This document shows positions 36,552 through 46,988 of a stretch of 64,000 nucleotides of DNA, piece by piece. The stretch is taken from NCBI GenBank assembly GCA_037576215.1, contig JBANDB010000001.1, positions 1,488,001-1,552,000 on the forward strand. Direction: 5' to 3'. Below the pieces are notes generated by a model, which worked only from the letters and a program-made list of their open reading frames with translations, searched no databases and was not told the DNA's origin. How positions within the stretch are numbered: position 1 is the stretch's first letter; every line of letters begins with the position of its first letter. This DNA comes from Armillaria gallica. Lineage: Eukaryota > Basidiomycota > Agaricomycetes > Agaricales > Physalacriaceae. The translations under genes and the position numbers were made by a program.

Positions 36552-38299
36552 CTAAGGTGACTGATCATCAGGAGCTTGAAACGCAAACAAAGACAGATTA
36601 TCACCTCCACTTGGATTACTATCTCCGACTTCATGGTCCAAGCATGGGTAAGCCTGGATTGTATTCATTCGATGCGTTTAGAAATAAATGTATTGGAGGT
36701 ACGCACGGATTGGGCATTGTCAGCCGATGGCCAAAAGCCATGTCATGTATCTTGATTAACGCCGCTTGCGTCGAATCACCGTTAGGATATAAAATAGTGG
36801 GTGTGACGGCATCCACGACGCCGAGATTAGTATTAGTCGTTGCTAATGGGTTATGAGTAATTCCTGGCTTTCGAGGAGGGCTCAAAGTCATCAGAGCGGC
36901 AGAAAGATGCGGAAGGTGCGGATTGGTCAGGAAAAAGTTCCACTGATCCTTGAGTGACCGCATTATAAAGCTAAGCTGTTCTCTGCCCGGAGACAGAGAG
37001 GAAAATGACGAATAATCGATACGAAGCGGAACAAGAGTCATTTGTGAGATAAATCTATCTTTCGATTGTATCTCAGGAGTTAGCCAAGATTGCAAAGAGA
37101 TGCTATACACAATTTCTTGAATTACCGAGGATGCGGTGAAAGCGAAGAACGCACATGCTGATAGGGAAGGCTATATTCGCTTGCAGTGCTTGTTCGTCCG
37201 TGACTGGGTTCAACTCAAAGATAGCAAGTATTTGAGCGGCTCCGAAAAGATGGGTAACTGTGCATCCGAGCGCTTTGACTTCCTTGAGTAGATCGCGAGC
37301 CAATTCAGGATTTATCGTATTGCGAACACGGATAGATAGTCCCGTTCCTGTTGTCTCCGTACGCTGGGCGATAAGGCTGTGGGAAACCTGGGGAACCATA
37401 TGTGAGCAACGTGCGACAGAAAAAGGAACGTTATACTGGTCTATGCTCGTGGGCCTGTTTGATCTTGCCTAGTAGTTCGAATCCCGCAGCATCAGCACCC
37501 AGACGCGGTCCGCCTGTAGACGTAACAGGTCCGGGCGGAAGGTTGGTCCACTCGGTGCCCCAGGCGGCCGACATGATATCGCTGGAACTATCAGATGCTA
37601 TGGCTTCGAAAAGGATCTTGAACGCGCTGAAAGTGGGGCGGGCATCCATAATGGTATGACTACCATGCATAAACAATCCGTAGGAGCTAGGTCGATCGTG
37701 TAGACGGAACATTATGCACTTCATGATATCTTCTTTGCCTGGAGTCTCTAGCTTGCGCTGGTTGATCATGGCGATGAAATCGTCGGTGTCCATTGGTTCA
37801 TCGAGTATTTCGATTGAGCGTTCCACCCATTCGATGACAGCTTGAGCATCTTTAGCCGGAAGGTATACCCAGGACCTCAGTTCAGGATCGTGAATGCCTG
37901 CCTCCAGAGACGCTGCGATATTGGGACAGAGGAACCTGAAGCCGAGCATTGAGGACCGTTGCGGTTTTGCATTTTTTTTAAAAATACCTCAATTTGGCCC
38001 ATGCGAATCGCAGACGCGTGTAACTCTTGCAAGGAAAGCGGGGATTCGAACGTGAATCCCATGCAGCATTCGGCCAGGCTACAACGCGTGATGAGATTTC
38101 GTGGGTCAGAATATTCGACAGCCCTACCCGTCGTAAAACCGACCAAACTGGTCATTCATCAACTCGGAACCTAGGAGAGGTCTGAAATAAAAGGATCAGA
38201 GATAGCAGCCAATACTCATTGGTAGGCTAACCTAGTATACACGATACCAGAGTCCCTCTGGATAGAGGTCCACGCAGGTTCATTGGCGATGACGTTCAT
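36552..38299 (-). CDS. HxxxD-type (condensation/BAHD-like) acyltransferase
   Basis: Enzymes of this fold move an acyl group from CoA or a carrier to an alcohol or amine, using the His of HxxxD. The start ATG at 38299 gives MNVIANEPAWTSIQRDSGIVYTR, with introns before PLLGSELMND and before LAECCMGFTFESPLSLQELHAS. The central part includes RFLCPNIAASLEAGIHDPELRSW and the catalytic motif HGSHTIMDARPTF near 37650. Later parts are VSHSLIAQRTETTGTGLSIRV and LTPEIQSKDRFISQM. Two problems are seen. The join near 37965-37985, at an eight-T run, does not close in frame. An in-frame TAG at 36552-36554 stops the protein just before a well-formed final segment. Either could be a sequence error. It shares a 312-bp divergent promoter with the hydrolase gene. 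Confidence 0.7.
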
Positions 38300-38611
38300 T
38301 GTGTAAGAAAGACAAAAATTTCAGGCTGCGGCCCCACCGGACAGTCATGGTATTACCTGGCATGTAGGGTCCTTGCCACACCATTGGTTTAGTCCATAAT
38401 TGTTCACGACAAATCACGACCCGGATGAGCTCGTGGTGGTTCAGTTTCAAGTTTATCCGGTGATTACAAAGCTGCCCGATCGATCTGGAAAACCTGTGCG
38501 GAAAACTGTGACCGAGGTTGTACCCATGCTTACGCGGTCGGCGAGATCGCTGATGGGAAAAGCTGCATACAAGGGAGACGAACTTCCTGATTTTGTTCTC
38601 GCAACACCACC
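38300..38611. promoter_or_regulatory. Shared divergent promoter, acyltransferase / hydrolase
   Basis: A 312-bp spacer between two start codons pointing away from each other, suggesting joint control of the two genes. ORFs on both strands cross it, but none has features of a real gene. No transcription-factor site was identified with certainty. Confidence 0.4.
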
Positions 38612-39923
38612 ATGGCATTCGCTTTTCGTCGTCAGCCTCTGAAAGCTATCTATCTGACGGGCAGGGTCGCTGCTTTGCTCTTCGTGCAGGTGCCCTTCTG
38701 GTCCGTGCTGTATGCAATTCCTGCCGCCAGGCCTCGTCGGTCCTGGTCTCTATCGAGGTGCCTCATTGTTTCGGTATACCGCGTTTTCGTCAATGTCATG
38801 TACAGCACGACGCTAATGGCGTCTGAATCACCGGAGAAATTCGCCCAAGAGGCTGAGAAAGTAGGGTTTGTTTGGGTAGACCCAGCACCGGAACTGCTGA
38901 GCGGTGAAGTGAAGACCTTGGCCGAAAAAAATAATGTCGCGGCTGAAAAGACATCGGGTTTCTGGTACGGACCGAGAGCCCCCGATGGCAAGTTTGGCCA
39001 GCCGGCACTTGCGAACGAAAAGGTCATCTATCATTTCCATGGTTCGTCTCTCTGTCCCCATATGTGTTAACACCGCCTGATTCGACATCTACACAGGGGG
39101 TGGGTTTGTTGTATGTTTGTTTAATTGATCAGATGCTTGCATGCAGCTGACAATGCATTTTTGTTAGATGGGTACCGCACATCCATCGAATGGGTCCATG
39201 ACTACCTTGGCAAACGGCCTTCTAGAGCATTTCCCCACCAGTACTCGCCTTTTTGCTCTCGAATATCGCCTCTCTTCCCATGAGCCATTTGCGGTTGCGA
39301 ATCCTTTCCCCGCTGCTCTCCTTGACGCTTTGGCCGGATACAAATATCTCGTTGAATCGCTGCGATATGATCCCTAAGAATATCATCATCGGGGGGATTC
39401 AGCAGGCGGGACTCTCGCCTTTTGGTTAGCTCGATACCTAGCCATCAGCAATCTTCCTAATCTTCCTAATGCTGGCGGCCTCCTTCTCCTCTCCCCCACC
39501 GTCGACTGGGCAAACACTCACATGGACCACGAGTCCTCTATGCATAAACACTTTTCAACTGATTTTGTCTATACCATTCTCACATCCGGATACACTCTGC
39601 GCGCGCTTATGGGAAATTTACCATTGGCAGATGCACCTTTGAATGCCTGGATTGCCCGGGGTCGAAACAAAATGATGCTCCGGGTTTGTTTACTGGGCTG
39701 CCAAAGACTGTCATTGTGGCCGGCGGCGCAGAACAAACGCTGGATGCTATGGTAGTCCTACGAGACAGGTTGGAGAGGGATGGGGAAAGATAACGTGAAG
39801 TACATTGAGAAGCCCGACGCGACTCATGATTACCTCACTGCCTCATGGCATGAGCCAGAGAGGACCGAGACTTTGGTTGAGCTGGGGGAGTGGGCTAAGG
39901 ATAAAATTTGGTCTACCGCCTGA
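38612..39923 (+). pseudogene. HSL-type alpha/beta-hydrolase (esterase), with several frame breaks
   Basis: A fold-3 hydrolase that cleaves ester bonds. The start at 38612 gives a membrane-anchor-like N-terminus (RVAALLFVQVPFWSVLYAIPAA). The oxyanion motif HGGGFVMG is assembled across a 14-nt microexon (39097-39110). The nucleophile motif GDSAGGTLAFWLARYL lies near 39397, and the His lies in KPDATHDYL near 39830. Four apparent indels occur. An extra T near 39375 creates TAA. Six Gs at 39391-39396 replace seven. One base is missing near 39655 (before PGSKQNDAPGLF). One extra G lies in the run at 39782-39785 (before KDNVKYIEKPD). The first two compensate each other, so the GDSAGG frame is restored. 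Either this is a recently broken gene or the sequence is locally poor. I mark it as pseudogene with that caveat. It could have trimmed an ester made by the divergent acyltransferase. Confidence 0.6.
39097..39110 (+). other. 14-nt microexon carrying part of the HGGGF oxyanion motif
   Basis: Fourteen bases lie between an ACACAG acceptor and a GTATGT donor. They supply the central codons of FHGGGFVMG, joining 39040 and 39168 exons in phase. Confidence 0.7.
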
Positions 39924-40088
39924 AGACATTCTTGAACTAATTGTAGTACTGACGGATACAAAATTGGTCGAAATCTGGATATGCATGACTTATTTGCGAT
40001 GTACATAGTTCTAATGTGCTAAATTTTGCATCAAGTATTTGAGAGTTGTTTGCGGCCCGCGGATTGCCGAACAGTGTCAACAACAACG

Positions 40089-41136
40089 ATGCCCATGCCA
40101 TCCCAAACACCTCATCGAACGCCGCTTCGTCGGATATCTCAAGGATCTCTATTCCGTCTTTCACGTTCAGGCGCGAATCCAGATACTCCTCATGGCCTGG
40201 GATTTCTCGAGCCAGCTATGGCAGAGTTCATCGACGAAACAGAGGCCTTGCAGAACAACGTCGAAGGCCTAAAGCATCTCAGCGACTCACTAGCGACGTT
40301 CAACGAATCTTTTGCTAGCTTGCTGTACGTGATGGACATGAATGCGTTGACAACAGACTGGCCGCAGGCACGTCTTTACATCTGACAGGATTGACCAATG
40401 ATTGATGGTCCTTTAGGCTCCAACCGACGCGTCGTTCCTCCTTGCCAGGAGACGAGCAGGTGAGACTCAATTGTTTACCTTTGCAGCCTGCATCTCATGG
40501 CTCGGTGCAGAGGAAGACGCGCTCGCTGCTCTTCAAGCTGCAGAGGAGGCCAAACGAAAATTGGAAACAGCGGCAGGTCCCTCAAACCATGCGGACAAGA
40601 CGACGGCGACCGTAACAGAGCTGGAAACAACGTACATGACTGCCGGAAACACCACCAAATCTTCAGCGCCTCAGAAAAAGAAAGGGAAGAAGCCGAAACT
40701 GACAACAAAGGAGAAGAAGGAACGCAGTGTTCGTTTTTGGCGTCCGTCTTCATCACCTATGAACTCATTCTTCACACTAGTTGGAGATTGAAAAAATTGT
40801 ATCATGCCTACCACTTGAATTCCGTGGCAGTGACCCTACACTTCGTCGCAATATGGAACTGGTCATAGAGGGCATGATAGATGCTTCTAACCAAGTTGTC
40901 AAGTGTACGTATCGTCCCGCTCAATCGATTCCCATTCTGATAACGCGCAACCAGTGACCGACCTGATACTACCTGATCTTCCGCAAGCGCGAGTTAACAA
41001 ATGTCTGATAGCGTTAGTGAACAGAAAGATCGTACGAAAGGACAATAGTACGGTAAGATTATTTTATCTTATAAACCGTTCAAAGCTGACGCATAATAAG
41101 GGGGTGGTTCTGTACCACTGGCAGGGATTGCAATAA
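40089..41136 (+). CDS. dam1: DASH/Dam1 complex subunit Dam1, with extra C-terminal domain
   Basis: Dam1 belongs to the fungal DASH ring that couples kinetochores to microtubule ends. Six exons (40089-40367, 40417-40459, 40511-40728, 40781-40904, 40955-41052, 41101-41136) sum to 798 nt, giving 265 residues. The conserved Dam1 helix is at residues 41-105 (AEFIDETEALQNNVEGLKHLSDSL, then FNESFASLLYVMDMNAL). A charged helix (EEDALAALQAAEEAKRKLE) and a Lys-rich linker (KKKGKKPKLTTKEKKE) follow. The last 85 residues form a compact domain with LPLEFRGSDPTLRRN, IEGMIDASNQ, LPQARVNKCLIALVNRKIV and STGVVLYHW, resembling a winged helix. Intron 1 (40368-40416) starts with GC, not GT. No frame break. Confidence is high for Dam1; the domain reading of the tail is inference. 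Confidence 0.85.
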
Positions 41137-41696
41137 GTCCGTTACCCGTTCTTGTTCTATCAGCTTTGTACATTACGTGTCCGCTGTACGATATTCACGC
41201 TTTCCGCATTATGGTCTAAGAATACGAAATATCACTCAGGGCAAGTGGGGACCGAGCAACTGTGTTTGTCTCGTAGAAGGTTCATGAAATTCGTTCCAAG
41301 CGGTGACACAGCTGTAGAAACGGCTGTTGATCAAGATGCTGACGGAGTTCGCTATATCAAGAATTGCTCAAACAGAGGACATTCTAAGCTACGTTTGTTC
41401 TCGCTTCTCGAGGGTTGGCACGGATATTCCAGGAGTTACTTGGAGTTGCAAAGGCATTGAGTGGCACCGCAATGTAGGTGCCCTGCCGTGCAGTACTAAT
41501 ACCCTGGGTTTATCGGCGTCATTCCTTCCATGCGACTGAGCGCTGCGTCAGTGGCCATCTACCCTCTTCATGAAACACTGATATGGATATAGGCGATATT
41601 TGAAAGAATAGTATTATTACATGTAATTTTATATAAGCTATATTATAGTAAGGGTAACACAGGCCTTCATATTTCTGGAGCTTCATACTGACATCT
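41137..41696. other. Convergent intergenic, dam1 / SDR
   Basis: About 560 bp. A plus-strand frame at 41327-41539 (LTEFAISRIAQTEDILSYVC) looks superficially protein-like but has no start context or splice partners. Probably 3' UTRs of both genes. Confidence 0.4.
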
Positions 41697-43095
41697 TTAA
41701 GCCGGAAGCTTGAACCCCTTCTCTTTCCACAAGCCTTCGATGCGGACAAAGCTGTCAACGGCGTCCAAGACTGTCTTGTTCCATGGGATGAACGAATCCG
41801 CCTTCAAACCAAGTACGTCTTCTATCTTCTGCCATTCCACAGGAAGCGTGTACGAAGGCCACTCTGGGGCAAGCGTGGCATCGGTTAGGCGATCCTTGAG
41901 CTCAGGGCGCTCTTTCGCAATGATTGCCAGAGCGTCCTTGTACGAAGACTTGTGCGGGGAGACTATGGCGAACCTCTTCCGCCCAACCTCAGCGGAAGGT
42001 CGAGATTGCAGGGCAACAAGGTGCGCCCTAGCAGCGTCACGAACATCAATAGCGCCTGGGGCACCAGGGAATTCGGTGTTTCCGGGTTGAAGGAGCGCAT
42101 AGATGCCTCGGTTCGAAGAGAAGGCATTGAGGTCGGGCTCAGGGATGAGGTATTCAAAGCCAGGAGCGAAAGGCCCGAAATTGAAAGGAGGGCCAACTAT
42201 GTGGAGAAAGGCCGCGTAAGTGTGAGTGAAACGAGCGGAATGAATGAGAACATACCGAGCGTAACATCTATTTCTGGATGTTTGTCGGCAAATTCAACGA
42301 CCGCCAAGTCTCCATATTTCTTCTGTGCTGAGTAGACGGTGAATGGCTGCCCAGATGCTATGGCCTGCTCTTTGGTCACAGGATTCCAATCTATTTTATC
42401 GTAATGAATAGGAATGCAAACAGGATATTGAGGACAGACTTACCGTCGGCGCCGAATGGTCCCTGCGGGAAGGGATATGTCACGACAGAACTAGTAATAA
42501 CGATTCTGTGAATTTTTGCCTCGACAGCTTCCCGTAAAATATGAAGACATCCATCGACGCTGCTCTGTGGATTATCATGTTCGTATCAAACAGAGACCGA
42601 CTATCATGAACTGGAGACTCACCCTGAACGCCGTTTCTGGATCAACTCTCCCGGGGAGAGGGGCTGCAGCGTGGATGATTCCATCGACACCTAACAGAAC
42701 CAACGTGAGCCTGACGTTGCATGCGTATAATCCGGAAACTCCCTTACCTTTGAGGTGTTGGCTTAAGTCACTGGAAGCAATGTCAGCGACTTCGACGACT
42801 TCGAATCTGTCGCTGCTGTAGTTAGCAGACAGTGCTTTGTTGAGGAGGTCGACTTTCTTTCCGCGGGCTGCACTGCAATATAACGACCGTCAGAGAGAAT
42901 CTTTGATATATCATGAATAGAACATACGCTCGCACGGAATATCCGTTGTCCAACAATTGGGACAAAATATGGAAGCCGATGAAGCCTGTGCCCCCAGTCA
43001 CCTAACGATATTGACGGTTTGGTCAAAAACATAAACAGTGAGAGGGTCATGATACTCACGAATATTAGGCCAGAGTTAGCGTTGCTGGAAGACAT
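41697..43095 (-). CDS. Extended SDR, NAD(P)-dependent epimerase / 3-beta-HSD-like
   Basis: A Rossmann-fold oxidoreductase or epimerase. The start at 43095 (MSSSNANSGLIF) joins by an intron to the nucleotide-binding motif VTGGTGFIGFHILSQLLDNG. Then come VEVADIASSDL and GVDGIIHAAAPLPGRVDPE, the Ser site IVITSSVVTYPFPQGP, and the catalytic YSAQKKYGD (YxxxK). The C-terminal substrate domain includes APGAIDVRDAARAHLVALQ and PEWPSYTLPVEWQKIEDVLGL. It stops at 41697 after GFKLPA. Introns are about 50 nt, and the joins inspected are in frame. The family acts on sterols, flavonoid-like alcohols and other ketones; here a redox step on a terpenoid is plausible from context. Its start faces the OPT gene's 3' end. 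Confidence 0.88.
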
Positions 43096-43778
43096 TGGAA
43101 AGTAGTGGACTAATAGAACAGATGGACGAATACGAAAGCAGCTAAGATCATGATTGAAGTCTCTTGCTGAGCATCCCGACCTTTATAGGTCGAAGAGAGC
43201 ATTGCAAAGAAAGTATACCACCGGGCTGACAGATCTTCCAGATCTGAGAAATCAATTGATAATGATCAGCAAACCGGCTTTGTCACGGTAAGCTAGAGCT
43301 CGGTCTTGAGGAGTCGGGCTGAAGCATCATTTTCAGGGCGATGACAGTCAGCACAGAGTCCCGGAGTAAAGTTATGCAAATTTTGGAATGTCGCTTTCTA
43401 ACTTCTATGCCGAAGGTGGTGTTGGTATTGGTACCGGCCAAGGTCCCCATAATCAGGAACGGTGGTAACCTTCGGCCCGAGCGCCGGGAAGGTAAAAATT
43501 TCCGGATCGGTTTGGACGGGCTGCGAGGCTCCGCAGGTCGGTACTTAGTATTACACGGCAGAAATTCAGGATAGAAAAGGGCCTATTCGGTGTATCATTG
43601 TGTATAGGACCATGACCCATAGTTCGAAGAATTTCAATCAGTGAACTTGAATCACGCTTGACATTAAATTGAGTATGTCCTTGAGTAATAGGTATTCCCT
43701 TGGCCACCCGGTAGGTCATGATATCACAAGTGTGTGGACATTGCAAATTTACGTGTATCTTAAGGAAAAGAAGTAAAG
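43096..43778. other. Intergenic, SDR promoter / OPT 3' region
   Basis: About 680 bp. A TATA-like CTTTATAGG sits near 43183, about 90 bp upstream of the SDR start. No additional gene is supported. Confidence 0.4.
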
Positions 43779-46700
43779 TCAATCCAAAGCTCCGTTCCCG
43801 TTGCAGTAGTCAGCATTTCCATTGGCCGGGTTTCCTGCCCACTGCGAACAGAGAGTTGATTGGCCGTAACGCATGATTTCAAGGCGGTAAAAAATCACCG
43901 TAGGAAAGGGTTTCTCAACATTTGAGGCACCAAAAACCGCAAAAGAAAGAATAAAGATCATCACTTGCGCTCCCCCATCTAAAGCGCCACCCAAGATGTA
44001 GTTATACTTTCGATACCAAACAGGGTGATATCTCCTTAACCAGAGCTGGGAAACAAGGCCGATGATGATACAGGACGTGATCATTGATGTTTGACCACTG
44101 CTCATGTACGAGGAGTACTAGTATGAACGGCGTTTAGAGAAGGAGCAACGAACAAAAGTACGCACATAATATATAATGGGTAGAATAATGCTGTCAACCT
44201 TGACCGACCCGATGATGGGCCAGCGCTACCAAGCCAATGTGTAAGCTACTATTTTAGATGCGGTGACACGCAACACACCTTCCATATGAGCCATTGGAAG
44301 AAAGTCGGGACCATCCCGATTAGTAAACCCAACGGCACGACAAGGTAGGGACCATTACGACCATATAGTTGTTTAGCGAGAGACCACGTCACTGCTGCGC
44401 TGTTCAAACTCTGTAGAGTCTTGCCGCTCCATACCGCCGTGCCTGATGGGTCCGTCAGGACCTCACGTTGCTCGTCAACGACGGAAATCATGACCACTAA
44501 ATTTTGAAGGAGTTGGATACCGCAATCGAAACAGAATCGAAGACATGGTTACCATAGCTGACGATTGCGCCTGAAGATATGGAGAAAGTTAATTTGATTG
44601 GATTAAATATCGTACTAAATTATACCAAGAATAGTCCCCCAGACTTGGGTGAGGAACATGACGCGGGGAGGGACTTTGGTGTATTGGCCAATTTTCAAGT
44701 CACCTGCGAGATTGATAGATGTCGCTACAACATCATGACTCCACATCGAAAACTAGAGGAATTTTTAGTGAGGAAAGAACCGTTAAACATCGCGCGCATA
44801 CATAGAGGTTCGCCACCGGTTTTCCCGGGTTGAGGGCACCAGGAACCATCTTCATGAGCTGGTTTGTGGCCACACCTGTTCCCATGCGTCCATAGAGAAG
44901 GGTAGAGAATGGCTGTGGGCAGGCAATGAGTACAACGCTGCCTTTCTGCTACATCTAGGAACCGCACCGTAATAAAGCCGCCAAGAACTAAGGCTACGAT
45001 GTACGACCACCACGGAAGAGAGGTTTGCCCCTTGAGTACTACGATCAAACCTGTTGGAAAGATAAGGTTGATGCGTATGAACTGATGCAAGTCTTCGAAA
45101 CTACCTACCTGCGAAGAATGAGAGTAACAAGAGTATGGCGTACCACCACCAAGGCGCTTCCGTGTACTTCTGCATTGCCTGGAAATGCGGATCTGGTTGT
45201 GTCTTGTTACGCGATTGCTTGATGGCATCTCGGGCGTATGGTCCCCAGAAAAGAAGAACGTGAGCAATAAGACCACCAATCTACACAGTAGCATCAGCAG
45301 TTAATCTACTATCGCTCTAAAACACATACCCCAAGATTAGCAGTTAGATTGGTCCATGCATTTGAACCGGTCAAAGCTGGAAGGCCGACTTCATCGAGCG
45401 CGGTTTGATTAAGGGTCCACTCGGAACCGAAGACGGCGGACTGCCGGTAAACAGTCCCATTCGATGAGAAGATGGCGGTTGACAGCATTGGGAATGATTT
45501 TGACTATTGAGACACAAAGACGTGAGCACCTATAGACGAAGAGAGAGAAAATGGAAGGTACATTCCAAGCATCAGAATAATAAATTGCTGCGATGACTAT
45601 GTAGCAAATGATGTACCCAACCCAAGAATTCACTGCACCATGTCAGCAAACTTAGTATTTGGGGAACAGTGACTAACGCACCTTGTTGAATCAGCGGCAA
45701 ACACATGTACCTGACATTTGTTTCAGTAGAGGGTCATGCTGACTTGATAGTGCGTACTTTGATCCAATGTACTGCCAGTCGAGCGACAGGTTAAGCAAAC
45801 CAAGGCCTTCATTACTACTGGCGCCACCAAAAATATTAGTGAAAACATCAATGGTCGTAGCTGATGCTTTCTGAGATGCAAGACAGAAGATACTGAAACC
45901 GTTAAGGAGCGGAAACACATAGGACGGAATGACTTCGTAGACAAACATTCCGGTGAAAGCCATCCAGAAAAGTTTGATTCTCTTTGTATTGGCATGGACA
46001 TCAAAGTGTAGGGCTGGGAAATGTTCAGGAATGAGGCACGGCCATGAGAAAGGATATATGGGTCACCTTGGAACACAGAGACGGTGGGCAGATTCTACTG
46101 TGCGATAAGAGCAGACATGATGAGAGAATCGCAGTACTTACCTGCCAATATACCATCTCAGACGGATACACCGTAAGTGGACGTAATATGCCGACGAGCC
46201 CCATACTATTTATGAAGTATTCCAGCGTACTTTCATCGAATAGAGGAAAAAGACCCACCCGAAACAAGCTGTCGAAAAGGTTGCTAGGATAGCGGTCAAA
46301 GCTTGTACGTTGGTGTCGTAGAACAGCTACTAAAAGTCACAAGCGATACAGTAACAGACGTCAACTAGTATGCATACCCGCTGGACGGCGAAATTGTTTA
46401 CAGCCGTACTACCATTAGCGGCGGTAGAAGCTATCAGAGTAGCCACAACATGCTACAAGGGAAGATAAGGCCAAGAAATTCGACTTGAAAATGGAGAGAC
46501 TTGTAAACTTACCTCCTTCAGACCAAACGGACCAGGATTGATGAATTCGAGCACCGGCGCCAGACTCTGTAGCCTAGTACCTTCCACCCACGAGCGCTTG
46601 GGTAGAAAAGCCGCCCAAGCCACCCCAATGCTATACAGAACCAAAAGCAAAAATACTGTCGACACAGTCATCTGAACCGGCTTGAAGTTGTAGATCTAAA

Positions 46701-46988
46701 CAGCGCGCATGAATTTCCCGAGTAAACATCATGTAAAACGCAACGACTTGCCTGACAGAGCGCAGCACCCAATCCAGCGATGACCGTTCCCAAGAACAGA
46801 GACCGAAAAGTAAGAGCAGAGTCGCCGTCATCTCGTACATCGACGACAAACAGGGAAACGTCTTGTCCGCTGGTCACGACGGCTTCATCATTCAACTGGG
46901 ATTTTTCAGAGTCGAAGTCTTGATCATCGGCACCAATGGGTAGTTTCTCGTCCGGGTCGATCTCGACAGTGTCCGCTGGTTTCGCCAT
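43779..46988 (-). CDS. OPT-family oligopeptide / small-molecule transporter
   Basis: OPT proteins are plasma-membrane proton symporters for small peptides and related compounds such as glutathione or siderophores. The start at 46988 gives an acidic cytosolic head (MAKPADTVEIDPDEKLP). The first helix FRSLFLGTVIAGLGAAL and the family signature NPGPFGLKEHVVAT follow. Then come FFPLFDESTLEYFINSMG, WMAFTGMFVYEVIPSYVFPLLNG, GSNAWTNLTANLG, FWGPYARDAIKQSR, the second signature KVPPRVMF and the C-terminal CSQWAGNPANGNADYCNGNGAL. About 12-14 helices are expected, and about ten introns are present. The stop is at 43779. Length and both signatures match the family. Whether it carries a peptide nutrient or the cluster product is unknown. 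Confidence 0.9.

Noticed and set aside
37470..37500. tRNA-like T-loop bases GTTCGAATCC
   Set aside because: No matching acceptor, D or anticodon arms; the bases code for GFELLG in the acyltransferase.
41710..42335. Plus-strand ORFs of 126-127 codons
   Set aside because: Antisense shadows of the SDR gene, which has its full motif set on the minus strand.
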